DNA from: [Phialemoniopsis] sp. UDSM-2020 | Taxonomy: Eukaryota > Ascomycota > Sordariomycetes > Thyridiales > Thyridiaceae | Length of the DNA stretch: 64,000 nt | Direction of reading: 5' to 3' | Assembly: GCA_018873225.1 (NCBI GenBank) | Contig: JAEILZ010000001.1 | Location: forward strand, 6,138,001-6,202,000 | Part shown: positions 1 through 11,052 of the stretch, piece after piece | Numbering within the stretch: position 1 is the first letter of the stretch | How the letters are laid out: every line of letters starts with the position of its first letter | Made by a program: the position numbers and the translations under genes | Notes under the pieces: model-generated | The model's database searches: none | Told to the model about the DNA's origin: nothing | Seen by the model: only the letters and a program-made list of their open reading frames with translations

Positions 1-711
1 GTCCGTTCATTGGATGACCCTCTCCACCCGAGCTCCAGCCTGGCTGTCCTTTACGGTAACCTAGCACCCGATGGTGCGGTGATGAAGGCCAGTGCATCGA
101 AGGACAAGCGACTGCTTCAGCACCGCGGCAAGGCGTGTGTGTTCAAGAACAGTCGGGACCTGAGCGCACGCATCGATTCCGACGACCTTGATGTCACGGC
201 AGATTCCATTCTGGTGCTGCAAGGCATTGGCCCGGTGGGTAACCCCGGCATGCCTGAGGCAGGCCTCATTCCCATCCCTCGGAAGCTTGGCAGACAAGGT
301 GTCATGGATATGCTGCGTATCAGCGACGGCCGTATGAGTGGCACCGCTGGAGGCACGATTGTTCTCCACGTGTCACCTGAGGCCGCTGACCCAGAGTCAG
401 TCCTCGGCATCGTTCAGGATGGCGATTACATCAGCTGCAACGTCGAAGAGAGGACACTGCACCTGGAAGTAGAGAAGGAGGAGATTGACAGGAGGATAGC
501 AGAGAGGGAGCAGAAGAAGGCGTCGAAACGCAAGGCTAGCAAAGGAAAGGGAGCCGCAGACGTGGAGCGAGACCCATGGCGGACCAGGAGGACTGAGCGT
601 GGGTACAGAGGCTTGTACGAGAGGCATGTTAACCAAGCACACAAGGGCTGTGACTTTGATTTCTTGACAGCCGATGGGCCTCGCCCTGGAGTGGAGGAAG
701 ATTCCGAGTAA
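1..711 (+). CDS. IlvD/Edd family dehydratase, C-terminal part (5' end outside window)
   Basis: The reading frame is open from base 1 and ends at TAA 709-711, so only the last 236 residues are present. The family dehydrates 2,3-dihydroxy acids or sugar acids with an Fe-S cluster. Visible family blocks are GNLAPDGAVMK, GPVGNPGMPEAG and SDGRMSGTAGGTIVLHVSPEA, which form the C-terminal domain. The tail RGYRGLYERHVNQAHKGCDF is, from memory, more typical of sugar-acid dehydratases (arabonate/xylonate type) than of mitochondrial Ilv3, so the substrate is open. A lysine-rich stretch (EQKKASKRKASKGKG) between the core and this tail is unusual. Family assignment is firm; whether this is branched-chain amino acid synthesis or sugar-acid catabolism is not. 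Confidence 0.9.
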   Translation, partial: VRSLDDPLHPSSSLAVLYGNLAPDGAVMKASASKDKRLLQHRGKACVFKNSRDLSARIDSDDLDVTADSILVLQGIGPVGNPGMPEAGLIPIPRKLGRQGVMDMLRISDGRMSGTAGGTIVLHVSPEAADPESVLGIVQDGDYISCNVEERTLHLEVEKEEIDRRIAEREQKKASKRKASKGKGAADVERDPWRTRRTERGYRGLYERHVNQAHKGCDFDFLTADGPRPGVEEDSE

Positions 712-1922
712 AGGAAGAAGGTAGATCCTATTGACATCATGTTGAGGAGCTTGCGGCCCGACGATGGCGATTCAGAAATGATCTTCGTGCCCAAACACTC
801 CCATGCGGCTTCTAGTGGCGCTACAACCTACTATTGCAAACATCCACGAGAATGCTGTGGGTGTGCTGGGCGCTACCCAACAAGGCTGTGCTGTAACCGT
901 CTGTCCTCTCCGGGCGAGCTTCGTCCCGTACACACACCATAGCCACCTAGCAACAGGTCAGGCGGGCTCAATCAACATGTCGGGTCGTACTGGCACCCAT
1001 GGAATGCTGTCGATTTGTATGGTATGGAAGACTGCATTGCATTTGAGATATTCTTCTTAGATAGGCTCGTTCGGTGAATCTTACCACGTTTAGTAGCTTC
1101 ATGGCGACAATTTCGATCATTGGGTATCATCAGCCGCTACTGCAGGTGCATGCACGCCATGGGAGCCCAATATAACAGCCAATAATCAAAGCAACTCCGA
1201 GAAAAGTGGCTGCAAGGAGGACACCTGAAAGTGCTACTGTCACATTGACGCTGCCCGACCATGTATGGGAAGGCTTCCAATAACAATGTCTTGATTCGAA
1301 TGCATGTGATGACAATTGCATTTGCAACTTCACAGTGCTAAATCGGGTAAACGTCGCGTGCCGCAGCATCAGTAGCAGGGCAATACATCATTGCCAAAAT
1401 AGGAATTCGTATTTTGCGGCGACACAACGATCACCGCATACTGTGGAAGCGGCTCTCCATCGCGAGGCATGCTCAAGCTGTGTGACATGCCAAACATACA
1501 TGAAGTGGGGTTCTGCCGCCATCCTGGCCCATCAAAGTGCATTAAAGCAGCCATTCATGGGTCCGATTTCAACTCATCTCTACTAAGTATGGAGTGTGGG
1601 GTTAGGTCTCACTTCATATTAAGGGGAAAACACACGGCTGGGTGCTGAAGAATGCTGTGTCTCTATCACTATCACTAATGCACGTCATATCCTCTTGTTT
1701 AGCCCGTTTTGTTTTCTTGATTGACCATATGCAAGTTATTATGCTAAATGAGGGCCGTGGACCCCTTTCCCCTCCCCCACGGATTACTCCACATCTATGA
1801 AACTCACATCTTAAGCCTTGAAAAGGAAAGCTCACGGGAACTGACCCCGCTCCAACCCCCGGCCTGCGTCACTTGATGTTGGTCTGGCTCACTATTACTT
1901 GTGCCCCCTAGAATGGTTGTCA
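712..1922. other. Intergenic stretch, no supported gene
   Basis: Holds the 3' flank of the dehydratase gene and the 5' flank of the Clr5 gene. Short open frames exist on both strands, but none continues through plausible splice sites or resembles a family I know. Confidence 0.5.
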
Positions 1923-3742
1923 ATGGTGGCATTGCAGCAGTTCAAGGCGTACTCGCCTACCGGAAGTCGGTATTCGAAAAGAATCACGAAGGAACAGTGG
2001 GATCAATATCGTGAGAAGCTCACGACACTCCACACACAGAATGTTCCCCGGAAGCAGATGTTGGAGATTCTCAAACGTGAAGATGGGTTTTGTCCGTCTT
2101 CTCCACAACTGAATGCCTGTTTTAAACGCTGGGGCTATTCATGCTACGATAAATCGATGACGAGGTAGGTAGTCCCCTGCGTGTTCCCCGCGAAGTTCGG
2201 TGTAAACGTTGCTTCTGCTGGGTTGCTGATGATGATGACCCACCTAGGTGCCAAGTGGATCAACCTGACAAAGAGCCGTCGGATGCTGGGCAGGCTCTCC
2301 AGCTCATCACCATTGGTAATCTCGCCATCCCGTCATTCAACAGAGATGAAAGCGATGATAGTGGTACTGGGTCCTCTACACCACTCAGTACTCCAAGCCA
2401 AGCGTCAATTTCCTCTGATGATAGTCGGCATTTCCATTTTCCAGAACCAGAAGCGGGACCGCGCACAGAGTTGTCAAGCCTATCTTTGCCAGCTGCTGAT
2501 GGTCAAGGATTCAACGCTCCTGCCGATGCGCTTCATGAACTCACGGCTTCACGAAGAAGGAAAGAAGCCGGGTCGCCTTATGCTGTGCCATGCATGCCCA
2601 TAGATATGCGGATTGCCAACAACCTCCTTCGCTGCGTGAACGACTTTTCCGCGTTGATGGTCAGTAAAAAAGAGAAGCGTGTCATCCCTTCGGAGGTCAG
2701 CAAAATCCAAATGGCAAAGGAAGAGATTTGTCGACAACAGACTCGACTTAGCATAAAGATGTCGACAGAAACTTTCGAGAACTCGCATTACTTTCTGAAG
2801 CTTGGCGATCCTTTAAAGGCAATTCAACGACTTCGCCAGGCTTTCACAACTGTAAAGTCTATGTTTGCCGACCCAGACCTCTTTCTCATCACAAGGCTAC
2901 TTGAGATTGCCACCTGGTCGAGCTGGAAGAAGTTTCCCGAATACGAGCCGCTGGTGTTTCGCTGCATGGCTTCTATTGCGAAAGACGAGCTTGGTCAGCA
3001 ACACCCGATAGCCCTTTTCTTGGGCTGCTTCGCAGAAGCTGCTGCCATTACCACATCGTATCCAACTCTGTGGAAGTGTTTGATCGACCACATCGACCTC
3101 ATATCAAACGATCAACGATCACATATTGAGGCACAGGGACTTCGTATCAAGGCGTGTTTTTATCTTGTTCGAATTCTTCGCAACAGTGGTAATCATTTTG
3201 AAGCAATCCAACGATGCGAGGAACTCATTCAACTCTGCATTCGCGTCGATGGAATCTGCTCCTTTACGGCCAATCGTGCCAGATACAATCTCGCTGTAAC
3301 TCAATGTGAGGCAGGAGACTCAACTGCTGCTACGGAGTCATATGAAGAGACCCGCAAATATCTGGAAACGACGGAATCACTCAGTGAGGGGTGGATATTT
3401 GCTGTCTTTGCCACCAGTGAACTTGCGCAGGCATATGAGGAACAAGGAGATATTGAGAGGGCGAGCGAGTACTATCAAAAAGCGTTGGTCGACTTTTTGA
3501 GGTGTGAGGTTGATGGAGGCTCTGGTTCACTCTTGATGTTGAAAGACTTGATTGAGTTTCACGAGCGCTGCAACAACGAAAAACAACTTGGCGAGATTCA
3601 GAGACAGTACAGCGCTTGCTGTGCGTTGCTATCAGCGGGCACTTTGGATGACCCGCAACGATGGGTTGGGCGCCGAGTAACAACACAAGCATGCCGGGGG
3701 AAGAAATATCGGGCATGGACGTGGACATCTCCTATTCCTTAG
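1923..3742 (+). CDS. Clr5-domain protein with TPR-like C-terminal region
   Basis: Two exons, 1923-2164 and 2248-3742, joined over an 83-nt intron (donor GTAGGT, acceptor CACCTAG, phase 2); 578 residues. Residues about 10-75 carry the fungal Clr5 pattern (ITKEQWDQYREKLTTLHTQN ... NACFKRWGYS), a small helical N-terminal domain found in many fungal proteins of unknown role. After a Ser/Pro-rich spacer, the C-terminal half is helical with tetratricopeptide-like segments, for example SELAQAYEEQGDIERASEYY. Start chosen: ATG 1923 is the first in-frame ATG; the frame upstream is open only a little further with non-ATG codons. Family naming is confident; function is unknown (nuclear or regulatory by analogy). 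Confidence 0.8.
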
Positions 3743-4148
3743 TCTGCCGCGTGTGTCGCTTCTTCTGAACAATTTGGGGACAAGAGCACACGCATTCTAG
3801 GCTATATTTCTCCTTGAGCTACATGTCCCAGGTCCTTCGCACCGACTGTTTTCCATCAGCAGCCGAATTTATCAGATCGTACAAGAGGATAGAGTAGAAG
3901 GAGGGTTGAAGGATAGTAAACGAGCATACACGGATATCCTAGGGGATATCTCCACGCATGCTAGGCAAAACGTATGTTCGCAAACGTTGGGGCCTCGTCA
4001 GATCTCGAATCGATTTCAGCCGCTGTTCACTTCACAACTCGCCGGTTGGCCACCCTCCACGATTTCTGTCACGGACTTTCTGCCGTAACTATAAGTACAC
4101 TGCATGTTATTTGATGACACTCCAGCGATGAGACCAGGATGTTACATA
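3743..4148. other. Convergent intergenic region
   Basis: Lies between the stop codons of the Clr5 gene (+) and the HAD phosphatase gene (-). A 60-codon open frame at 3906-4088 has no support. Probably 3' untranslated sequence and terminators; I see no distinct motif. Confidence 0.4.
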
Positions 4149-5067
4149 CTACAAATCCTGTGTCATCTGCAGGATCGAAGCCCAGTCCCGGAACTCAGTG
4201 AAACTGATGTTTTCTCGTCTGCATATTTCGACGAGATCTATGACGGCTCCACGATTAGTTATACCCTGTCAGTAATTGGCTAGCGGCATGACTGTGTACC
4301 TTCGCCTTCTTTTGCGAATAAGAGATCCGAGTGCCCCGCTGCACTAAGATCACTGATACCATCTCCGGCAAAGAGCAGGATAGGCCTGTCGCTCTCGGGC
4401 ATACTCTCCCTATGTGTTGCGTAGGGCTTGATGGCTTGCGATTTGTCGTTGCCGTAGATTGTGTCGTCTCTGAAGGCGACCCTCCACGCCCCTCCGTCTT
4501 GATCGATAGAGCTGAAGCCGTCACGCACGGCTACCGAATTGGCGATCACTTCAATACCCTGGGGCTCGTACCCTATCAAACGCTCAAGAATAGCTTTGAT
4601 CAAGGGCTCGAGGCCACCGGACAAAACAACAATTGGCATAGACACCGACGTAGCCCACTCGTAAAACTCCAAGAAATGGTGGTGCAGCTCCACATGGTTC
4701 ATTCCCTTCATGACACACTCACCAAAACCAATGCGGATGCTCTCGAGTTGTTCACGGCTGGCGTCGCTGGCAGCAAAGTGTGGATGAGTAGCAGAACTAA
4801 GCGAATGCCAGTCACAGGCCTGAATCTCTGGCATAACCAACCGGTAGTGTATCTTGCCCTCCATTACAGCTCGGGAACTTTCGTATAGCTTTTCAGGACC
4901 GTACCCCTGGGACGCGACCTGAGTGCCAAGCGGTCAGTAATGAATGTCAACTCGAGCGTAAAATCTCTTACAAGCCAGTCACATATGTCCTCATTGGTGA
5001 CAGTGCCATCAAAATCCGTAAAGAAGATGATCTTGGGCTTCTGTTCCAGATAGTCTGGGAACGGCAT
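4149..5067 (-). CDS. HAD-superfamily phosphatase (phosphoserine phosphatase-like)
   Basis: Three exons on the minus strand: 5067-4972, 4918-4300 and 4237-4149, with introns of 53 and 62 nt in phases 0 and 1; 267 residues, the usual size. Motif I is FFTDFDGTVT (nucleophile Asp18, Asp20), motif II VVLSGG, motif IV AGDGISDLSAA, and the final exon encodes the family tail ISFTEFRDWASILQMTQDL. Fungal relatives are annotated as phosphoserine phosphatase-like or HAD hydrolases; they hydrolyse small phosphomonoesters in the cytosol. It is divergent from a HisC-type aminotransferase gene with about 650 bp between the start codons, which raises the possibility of a histidinol-phosphate or related amino-phosphate substrate. 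That last point is inference only. Confidence 0.88.
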
Positions 5068-5713
5068 GTTGGGCGCCGGTCTGCGGCTCGGTGCGCAGAG
5101 AAGGGAAACCTAATGACGAGGCCGATCGGCTTGCAACTGTGCCCTGGGAGCCGGCTTTTGAACAAAATAGAAAGTCTTCATTCTATCATTTCCTAATCAG
5201 GTAATCTCAACTTGCAGTGGATATCGAGTGTTGCGACAAACTCAAGTTGGGCACCCATCCAGTCAATTATGCAGGACATTCCAAGCTCTTCTTGGGGCTT
5301 AAGCCTATTCTATGGCGGAGAAGGGCCCCGGATTCCTGAGCAAGTATTTAGAGGAAACCCAAGCCTCAACTCCTCCCAATTCCATTCGTGCACGTCTTGG
5401 AAAGCTGCGATCATTTCCGCTCACCTTGTAAGGCAGCTCTTGCCTTACCAATCCTTAATCTGGCTCAGCCATTCTGATTGCTTTTGGATGGCCATCTTTG
5501 AAGATGAAGCTCGGTCTACAAGGGCACCTGCCATGATGTTGCGTGTTACACGAGGAGTCATGAGCGCCTCACCGGAGAGGTCGTCGGCTAGGGGGAAGCT
5601 TAGAAACTCACGCATATAATAATGCATCAGTGTGTAGGCTTCGAGACAATGCACGAGGGTCAAAGGTTTCATCTTGCGCATACAGTGCTTCTTTGTGACG
5701 AGTCCGGCTGAAC
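5068..5713. promoter_or_regulatory. Shared intergenic region of divergent HAD phosphatase and HisC-like genes
   Basis: The two start codons face away from each other across 646 bp, so both promoters must lie here. A 114-codon minus-strand open frame (5445-5789) overlaps the first exon of the aminotransferase and has no family resemblance; I regard it as chance. No specific operator was recognised. Confidence 0.4.
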
Positions 5714-7098
5714 ATGAAGATGAGTGAACTCGAGGAAACTTGCGAATGCGTTCAGCTTGTCCGCCCGAACATTTTGTCTCTGGCGCCATTCCAGAGCGAG
5801 AGAAGGTATGTGGCGTGCAGAATCCTGGCTACAGTAATTAGGTTCAAAGTCTAAGACTTCTCTAGTGAACAAGAAAACACCGCCAGCCACTTACTCGTAG
5901 ATCTCAACGAGAATGCATTCGGTCCGTCCATTGCTAGAGAGAGTTGGCCGCGGATTGAGACACTTGCCGATGTTGTTAAGCCTCAGATCTGGTCAGACAA
6001 TGAAACGAATTGGGAGGGTCTCAACAGATATCCAGACGTGTAAGATTGGACATCAGTATATTGCTTGGAATCTCGTCCTTTAAGTATTGACTATGACATA
6101 GGAGCCAAATTGAGTTGAAGCGAGCATTCTGCGAATTTAGGAATGGGAAATACGGATCTGCCATCACCCCGGCAAACATTTGTTTCTCTGCCGGACTTGA
6201 CGACCCGATTGACCTCATCATCCGCTGTCTCTGTAAACCAGGAGAGGATTGCATCGCCATCTGCCCGCCTGCCTATCACATGTATCAGACATCAGCCACT
6301 GTGAATGACATCGATACCGTTGTCATCCCGCTAGACACGGAAAACAAATTTCAGCTTCGTTCTTTGGTTATCCAGCAGACCCTCATCAACCGTGAGGATA
6401 TCAGAATTTGCTTCATCTGCTCACCTGGAAATCCGACTGGTCACATCATTCCAATGCATGATATCAAGGCCATACTTGATCACCCTACCTGGCGTGGCAT
6501 TGTCGTGGTCGATGAGGCATACATTGACTTTGCAACCGATTCTCCCTCGTGTGTCAGCCTGGTCACCCGCTACCCTAGACTTATCGTTCTCCACACAATG
6601 TCAAAAGCATTCGGCCTGGCCGGCATACGAGTCGGCTTCGCCATTGCGTGTCAACATCTCTGCAGCATACTGAACACAGTGAGGAAGCCATACGCTGTTA
6701 GCAACCACTCCATCGCCTTCGCCAAAGCAGCGTTCACAAAACCCAGTCTCAAGGTCTTCAAGACAAATCTTCACGCTACTATCAAGGAGAGATCTCGCCT
6801 TGAGCGTGGCTTGCGGCAAATCAATGGAATAGCTATCAAGGGTGGGCTAGATGCAAACTTTGTGCTTTTCGAGGTGCTTGACCCTGCGCTTGGGGCTGGA
6901 CATCCATGCAACTCGAGGGCCCAGGCATTATACGAATCCTTGAAGACATCATCTAGCATTCTTGTTAGATTCAAGGGCCTTGAGCATGGTTGCATAGGCT
7001 GTATCCGCGTCAGTGTTGGTACTGAGGCGGAGAATCAACGATTCTTGGATGCGGTGCGGCTACACCTAGGTGAACCTCAGCCAATCTTGCCTGGCTGA
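5714..7098 (+). CDS. Histidinol-phosphate aminotransferase-like, PLP fold type I
   Basis: Three exons: 5714-5805, 5887-6039 and 6102-7098, with introns of 81 and 62 nt; 413 residues. HisC enzymes convert imidazole-acetol phosphate and glutamate to histidinol phosphate. The first exon gives the HisC N-terminal block LVRPNILSLAPF, the second LLVDLNENAFGP and NRYPD, the third CSPGNPTG, VVDEAYIDF and SKAFGLAGIRVGF, where Lys250 is the expected pyridoxal-phosphate lysine. Start: ATG 5714 follows an in-frame stop three codons before the frame opens; a second ATG lies at 5720. The linker between the first two blocks is shorter than I remember for yeast His5, so an additional small exon cannot be excluded. 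This may be a paralogue of the housekeeping HIS5 gene; adjacency to a phosphatase suggests a two-step unit. Confidence 0.88.
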
Positions 7099-8652
7099 GA
7101 TTTTCTTATATAGGATGGATCCTTGAAGACATGTTGTGGTCGACTGATGTTGAGGTTTTCTTTTTAATTGATATTTCTGTTTATGTTAAGGCTTTTTACG
7201 GGTTGAATATGCTTGGTAGTGGACATAGACTCTAGAATAGACAATAAATTAGACCTGCAAAGGACGTACATTATAGAGCAATCACACCAGAAGACATGAA
7301 GCTTATATTCCAACTCCTACCAGCTTCGCGTCACGTCCTGGCTCCAGTCATCATGAATTCAGTTCAGATTTGTACCCGACGGTCTGGAAGCCGGCCCGAC
7401 ATACTGCATTCTATGTAGTCGGAACACTACATCAAACCCAAGACAGCATGTTCGTCGGCCCTCTATCTACTTCAAACTCCCAGACATGGCCGAAAACAAT
7501 CTAAGACTAAAGAAGTGTACATCGGACAGCGGGATCGTGTATGAAGCGATATTGGTAGCTGTTGATGACAAAGGTATGCTGCCTTCTTCTCCTAACGGCC
7601 CGTTGAGTTCAAACATCCTCTACTTTCCATCTTACCATCTAACAACCCTTTGATGCATCCTTTCTCACTCCACATATCGTCCTCCTCGTGCAGTCTTCGT
7701 GGTGATTAGCCCGTCGAGCGTATAACATCGGGGATCCTGGTTGTCTTTCAAGTAGCGCTCCAGCATACTGAGTTTCTCGCGAGTGGCCTCGGCCTGAACG
7801 TGGCCTTGTAGGCTACTCGTTGTATAGGAGTTCTCATCAACGGCCGAAGAGCGTGAAATGAGAAGCATCTTCAGATACTCAGAGGTGGTGTTGCAGCAAG
7901 CTCGACTAGCCTCCCTACCACCTGTCATATTGCCGCCCAGTGTCAACGCGACGTCCCCAACCCCTTTAAGATCATGTGCGTTGATGTTTTGCATAGTCGC
8001 CAAATCGCTCACAGTTTGGATCTTGGAAAAGATTAGTTGATAGTTGCTAATGTTCATACGATCACTTACCAAGGCCTGCTAGTTTCGTATCGCGATAGCT
8101 GGAGCCACAAGCAAATAAATCGGACGTGAATTGCTTCGATCAAATTCTCGAACGAAACTCACTAGCATCGTTTCTTTTCTATTGGAAATCTAGACATGCA
8201 CTTCCTGGCCTTCTATGGCATTGAGGCCCAACCCAATTGTGAAAATCACTTCTAATTGCCCAAAATGGAAATTATGACTTCGTCGGGCCTTTAGGACGAA
8301 CGTTTCCAGAACTTAACACTACAGCCTCATAAAGAGAAAGTCTCCAGTCCTATCAATGAAAAGGGTCCGAATCTTTCTCAATATTTCAGAACCCCTGTAA
8401 GTCAAATTTCGAGCTAGCACTTCTATTTTCAATACGCAAGACCTCAGAATGTGTGTTCAGAAACCAAAAGACCGCATCATTACTTAAGCGAACCAGTCAC
8501 TGCGTTTCGGTGATACCGTCACTATAGTACGGTGGGCTGTTGAGCAGTTACAACTTTGCTCGATAAACTTTCCTCCGTCAATTTTTACATTCGCAATCAT
8601 AGGACGATGTCTTTGCACATAACGGTGCTCCACCATCCATCATGTCCAATGC
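7099..8652. other. Intergenic stretch with one doubtful minus-strand coding remnant
   Basis: Convergent ends of the HisC-like gene (+) and the GH127 gene (-). Apart from the possible broken gene at 7665-8185 listed separately, the stretch holds only short open frames with no splice support. An ATG-initiated frame near 7487 on the plus strand ends at a GTATGC donor-like site, but no following exon was found. Confidence 0.4.
7665..8185 (-). pseudogene. Possible decayed small gene with one in-frame TAG
   Basis: On the minus strand, an ATG near 8185 opens a frame (MLVSFVREFDRSNSRPIYLL) that runs to a TAG, then CAG GCC TTG, then a good donor GTAAGT. A 49-nt intron-like segment ends in TTCCAAG, and the frame resumes in phase with IQTVSDLATMQNINAHDLKG and continues to a stop at 7665. 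The only interruption is TAG directly before a CAG codon, which is what a C-to-T change of CAG would give. I do not recognise the protein. It could equally be chance; an ATG inside the presumed intron would also open the 135-codon frame on its own. Confidence 0.25.
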
Positions 8653-11052
8653 TCACATTCTCCTCTGTCGTGGGGTACACCCCGGGTTCAGCTCCTTCTC
8701 CGCCTCACCGGCCTTGGCCACGATCGTGTCACGCTCCTCAGCGGTATATACACCCGCAGTCACAAAATCATCGGCAGTAGAGGTAACCGCCTTGACGAAA
8801 TCAGCATGTGTAGCAAACGGCGCCTGATCCCAGAGCACGTCGAGGAACGTCGGGCCGTCCGAACCAGGCGACTCGACCCCGCTCACGGGCACATCGTAGC
8901 TGGGCAGGCCGTCGTTGCGCTTGCGGTTGGGCACGCCGGCGTCGATCGACCCGAACACGACGGCGGGCTCGACGCGCCGGAAGTACGACGAGACGGCCTG
9001 CGTGTCGCTGACGTAGTACGGCCGCACGGCGACCTTGCCGTCCCCCGTGGTGAAGAGCGGGTCGCCCGCCGCCGTGGCCCCGGACTGCACGACCGCCGCG
9101 CGCGCGTAGTCGCCGTCCCGCTTGAGGTACCGGTACAGCGACAGCTCCCAGAAGCCGTCGGCGCCGGTCGGCTTGCCGAGGGTCTGCAGCAGCACGGGGC
9201 CCCACATGATGGCCTGCGTGTCCGGGCGGTCCCTGGCGCGCTCGACGCGGATGCTGAGCGGCATCTTGACCTCGACCACGTCGCCCGTTTTCCAGGACCG
9301 GCTCAGGGTCAGGTACGAGCCGGGCTGGGCCTGTTCTGGCTGGGCCTCTCCGTTGATGGAGACGCGAAATCCCTTGCGGACCCAGGCGGCGACGCGGAGC
9401 TTGAGGTCCAGCGGGCCATCGCCGGTGATGGTGAACTTAGAAGAGCCCTCGCGCGGGAACGAGGTCTCCTGCTTGACGGTGAAGCCCTTCTCCTCCCAGT
9501 TGAGAGTGGCAGGGACGTACAGGTTGACCCACAGCGCGGAGCCGTCGGCGGAGCGCAAGTACACAGTCTCCTGGTATTTTGTGTGGCTCTCCATTCCCGT
9601 TCCACCACAGCACGTGCCAATGTTCTCGTACTCGCGCGCCGCACCAGGCCCGAGCGGCTGGAAGTAGGTGACCTGCGGGTCGTCGACGCTGTTGGTGTCC
9701 GCACGGGACCCGGTGATCATGTTGAACAGGCCGCGCTCGTAGCTGTCCATGTAGGTCGCGTTGTGGTCGTGCAGGAACAGGTTGCGGGCCAGCTTGAGCA
9801 TGTTGTAGGTGGTGCACGTCTCGGCGCCGCCGCTCTTGTTGAGGGCGTAGGCGATGTCGTCGCGGTTCTGGAACAGCTCGTTGTTGTCCTCGTGGCCAGG
9901 GTAGTTGCCGCCGGTGCCGCCGGTGGCGAACTCGCGGTGCGGGAAGACCCAGCCGTAAAAGTTCCGCGCGGCGTCGAGGTACTCTTGCTCGCCGCTCTGT
10001 TCGTAGACCCTCATGTATCCGATGAACTGGGGCACGTGTGTGTTTGCGTGGAGTCGCTCACGGCGGCGGCGGCCGGGGATGTCTTGAGGTAGGACAACTA
10101 GGATATCTCTGTCTTCGACAGCGGCACCGAACAGGGACTCGCGATTGTCAAAGGCCTTGGCAGTTTCGATATGCTTGGCATCGCCGGTCAATTCGGCGAT
10201 CTCGGGGAAGACTTCGTTGGCTCCGCCAAACTCGCCGGCGATGTAGACATCCCACATATAGTTGAGATCATCGCGGGTGACGTTACCCTTGTAGTCGGGG
10301 TGGTTCTTGTCACCGATGGTGAGCGCGAGATGTGCCCAATCGGACATCTTGGTGACGACGTCGAGGGCTTGCGTGTTGTTGGTGTTGTAGTAGGCATCCA
10401 GCAAACCTCTCAGGATCTTGTGCTGCGTGTACCAAGGCGCCCAAGTGTTCTTGTCCAGGTCGCTCCCATACACGGCGAAGCGGGGCGGTCCGAGCCTCAG
10501 TACGGTGTCTTCCGGGAGTGCGCCCAAGTAGCCGGGGTAGGTGGGGATCCAGGAGGCGGCTCCCGTACCTGTTTCGCCATTCAGGCGGGCGGTAATAGCA
10601 TCCTGGCAAGCAGCCAGCTCATTGACCATCCACTCGAGCTTAGTCTTGAAGACTTCTTCTCCTTGATCAGCGTAGGCTTGCGAGAGAGCCGTCATGAAGT
10701 GGCCCGTCCAGTGCCCACTGAGCAGGCCGCCGTCTTCCCAGCCGCCGGGCACCTGGACACCCTCCGGATTCGGCCTGCCGGCCTGGTTGTTGAACAGCAC
10801 CAGGAAGCGTCTCTCATCATACTGACGCAGGTACGCCTTGATTCGGTCGCGCTTTTCCTGAAGCAAGCCACCACCAAGACGTACTTGGTCGAGGCGGAAG
10901 GGTCGCACCGGCGCGGTACCGCCCGGGCCTTCGTCGGGTGGAATCACAGTCAAGGCCTCGGCCGGAGTTGCAAGCAAGGAGCCGCTGCCGACAACTGTGG
11001 CAACTCCGAAAACGACGCTCTGGAGGAGCCACCGCATTTTGAGGCGAGCCAT
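8653..11052 (-). CDS. Secreted GH127/DUF1680 beta-L-arabinofuranosidase-like enzyme
   Basis: Single uninterrupted frame of 799 residues starting at ATG 11052, with a signal peptide (MRWLLQSVVFGVATVVGSG ... ATPAEA). The family (PF07944, GH127) is a zinc-cysteine glycosidase. In the characterised HypBA1 the metal is held by Glu338, Cys340, Cys417 and Cys418, with Cys417 as nucleophile. Here Glu411 and Cys413 (GGAETCTTYNM) and Cys481-Cys482 (NIGTCCGGTG) stand in matching order, so the site looks intact. The (alpha/alpha) barrel block HANTHVPQFIGYMR and the gate LSGHWTGHFMTALSQAYAD are also present. Lack of introns, high GC and resemblance to actinobacterial DUF1680 proteins suggest acquisition from bacteria (inference). 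Likely acts outside the cell on arabinose-containing plant glycans. Confidence 0.9.
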   Translation of the reverse strand: MARLKMRWLLQSVVFGVATVVGSGSLLATPAEALTVIPPDEGPGGTAPVRPFRLDQVRLGGGLLQEKRDRIKAYLRQYDERRFLVLFNNQAGRPNPEGVQVPGGWEDGGLLSGHWTGHFMTALSQAYADQGEEVFKTKLEWMVNELAACQDAITARLNGETGTGAASWIPTYPGYLGALPEDTVLRLGPPRFAVYGSDLDKNTWAPWYTQHKILRGLLDAYYNTNNTQALDVVTKMSDWAHLALTIGDKNHPDYKGNVTRDDLNYMWDVYIAGEFGGANEVFPEIAELTGDAKHIETAKAFDNRESLFGAAVEDRDILVVLPQDIPGRRRRERLHANTHVPQFIGYMRVYEQSGEQEYLDAARNFYGWVFPHREFATGGTGGNYPGHEDNNELFQNRDDIAYALNKSGGAETCTTYNMLKLARNLFLHDHNATYMDSYERGLFNMITGSRADTNSVDDPQVTYFQPLGPGAAREYENIGTCCGGTGMESHTKYQETVYLRSADGSALWVNLYVPATLNWEEKGFTVKQETSFPREGSSKFTITGDGPLDLKLRVAAWVRKGFRVSINGEAQPEQAQPGSYLTLSRSWKTGDVVEVKMPLSIRVERARDRPDTQAIMWGPVLLQTLGKPTGADGFWELSLYRYLKRDGDYARAAVVQSGATAAGDPLFTTGDGKVAVRPYYVSDTQAVSSYFRRVEPAVVFGSIDAGVPNRKRNDGLPSYDVPVSGVESPGSDGPTFLDVLWDQAPFATHADFVKAVTSTADDFVTAGVYTAEERDTIVAKAGEAEKELNPGCTPRQRRM

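Noticed and set aside
8806..10092. 428-codon plus-strand frame opposite the GH127 gene
   Set aside because: It mirrors a GC-rich coding frame on the other strand, has repetitive Val/Arg/Gly composition and no domain; a shadow of the real gene.
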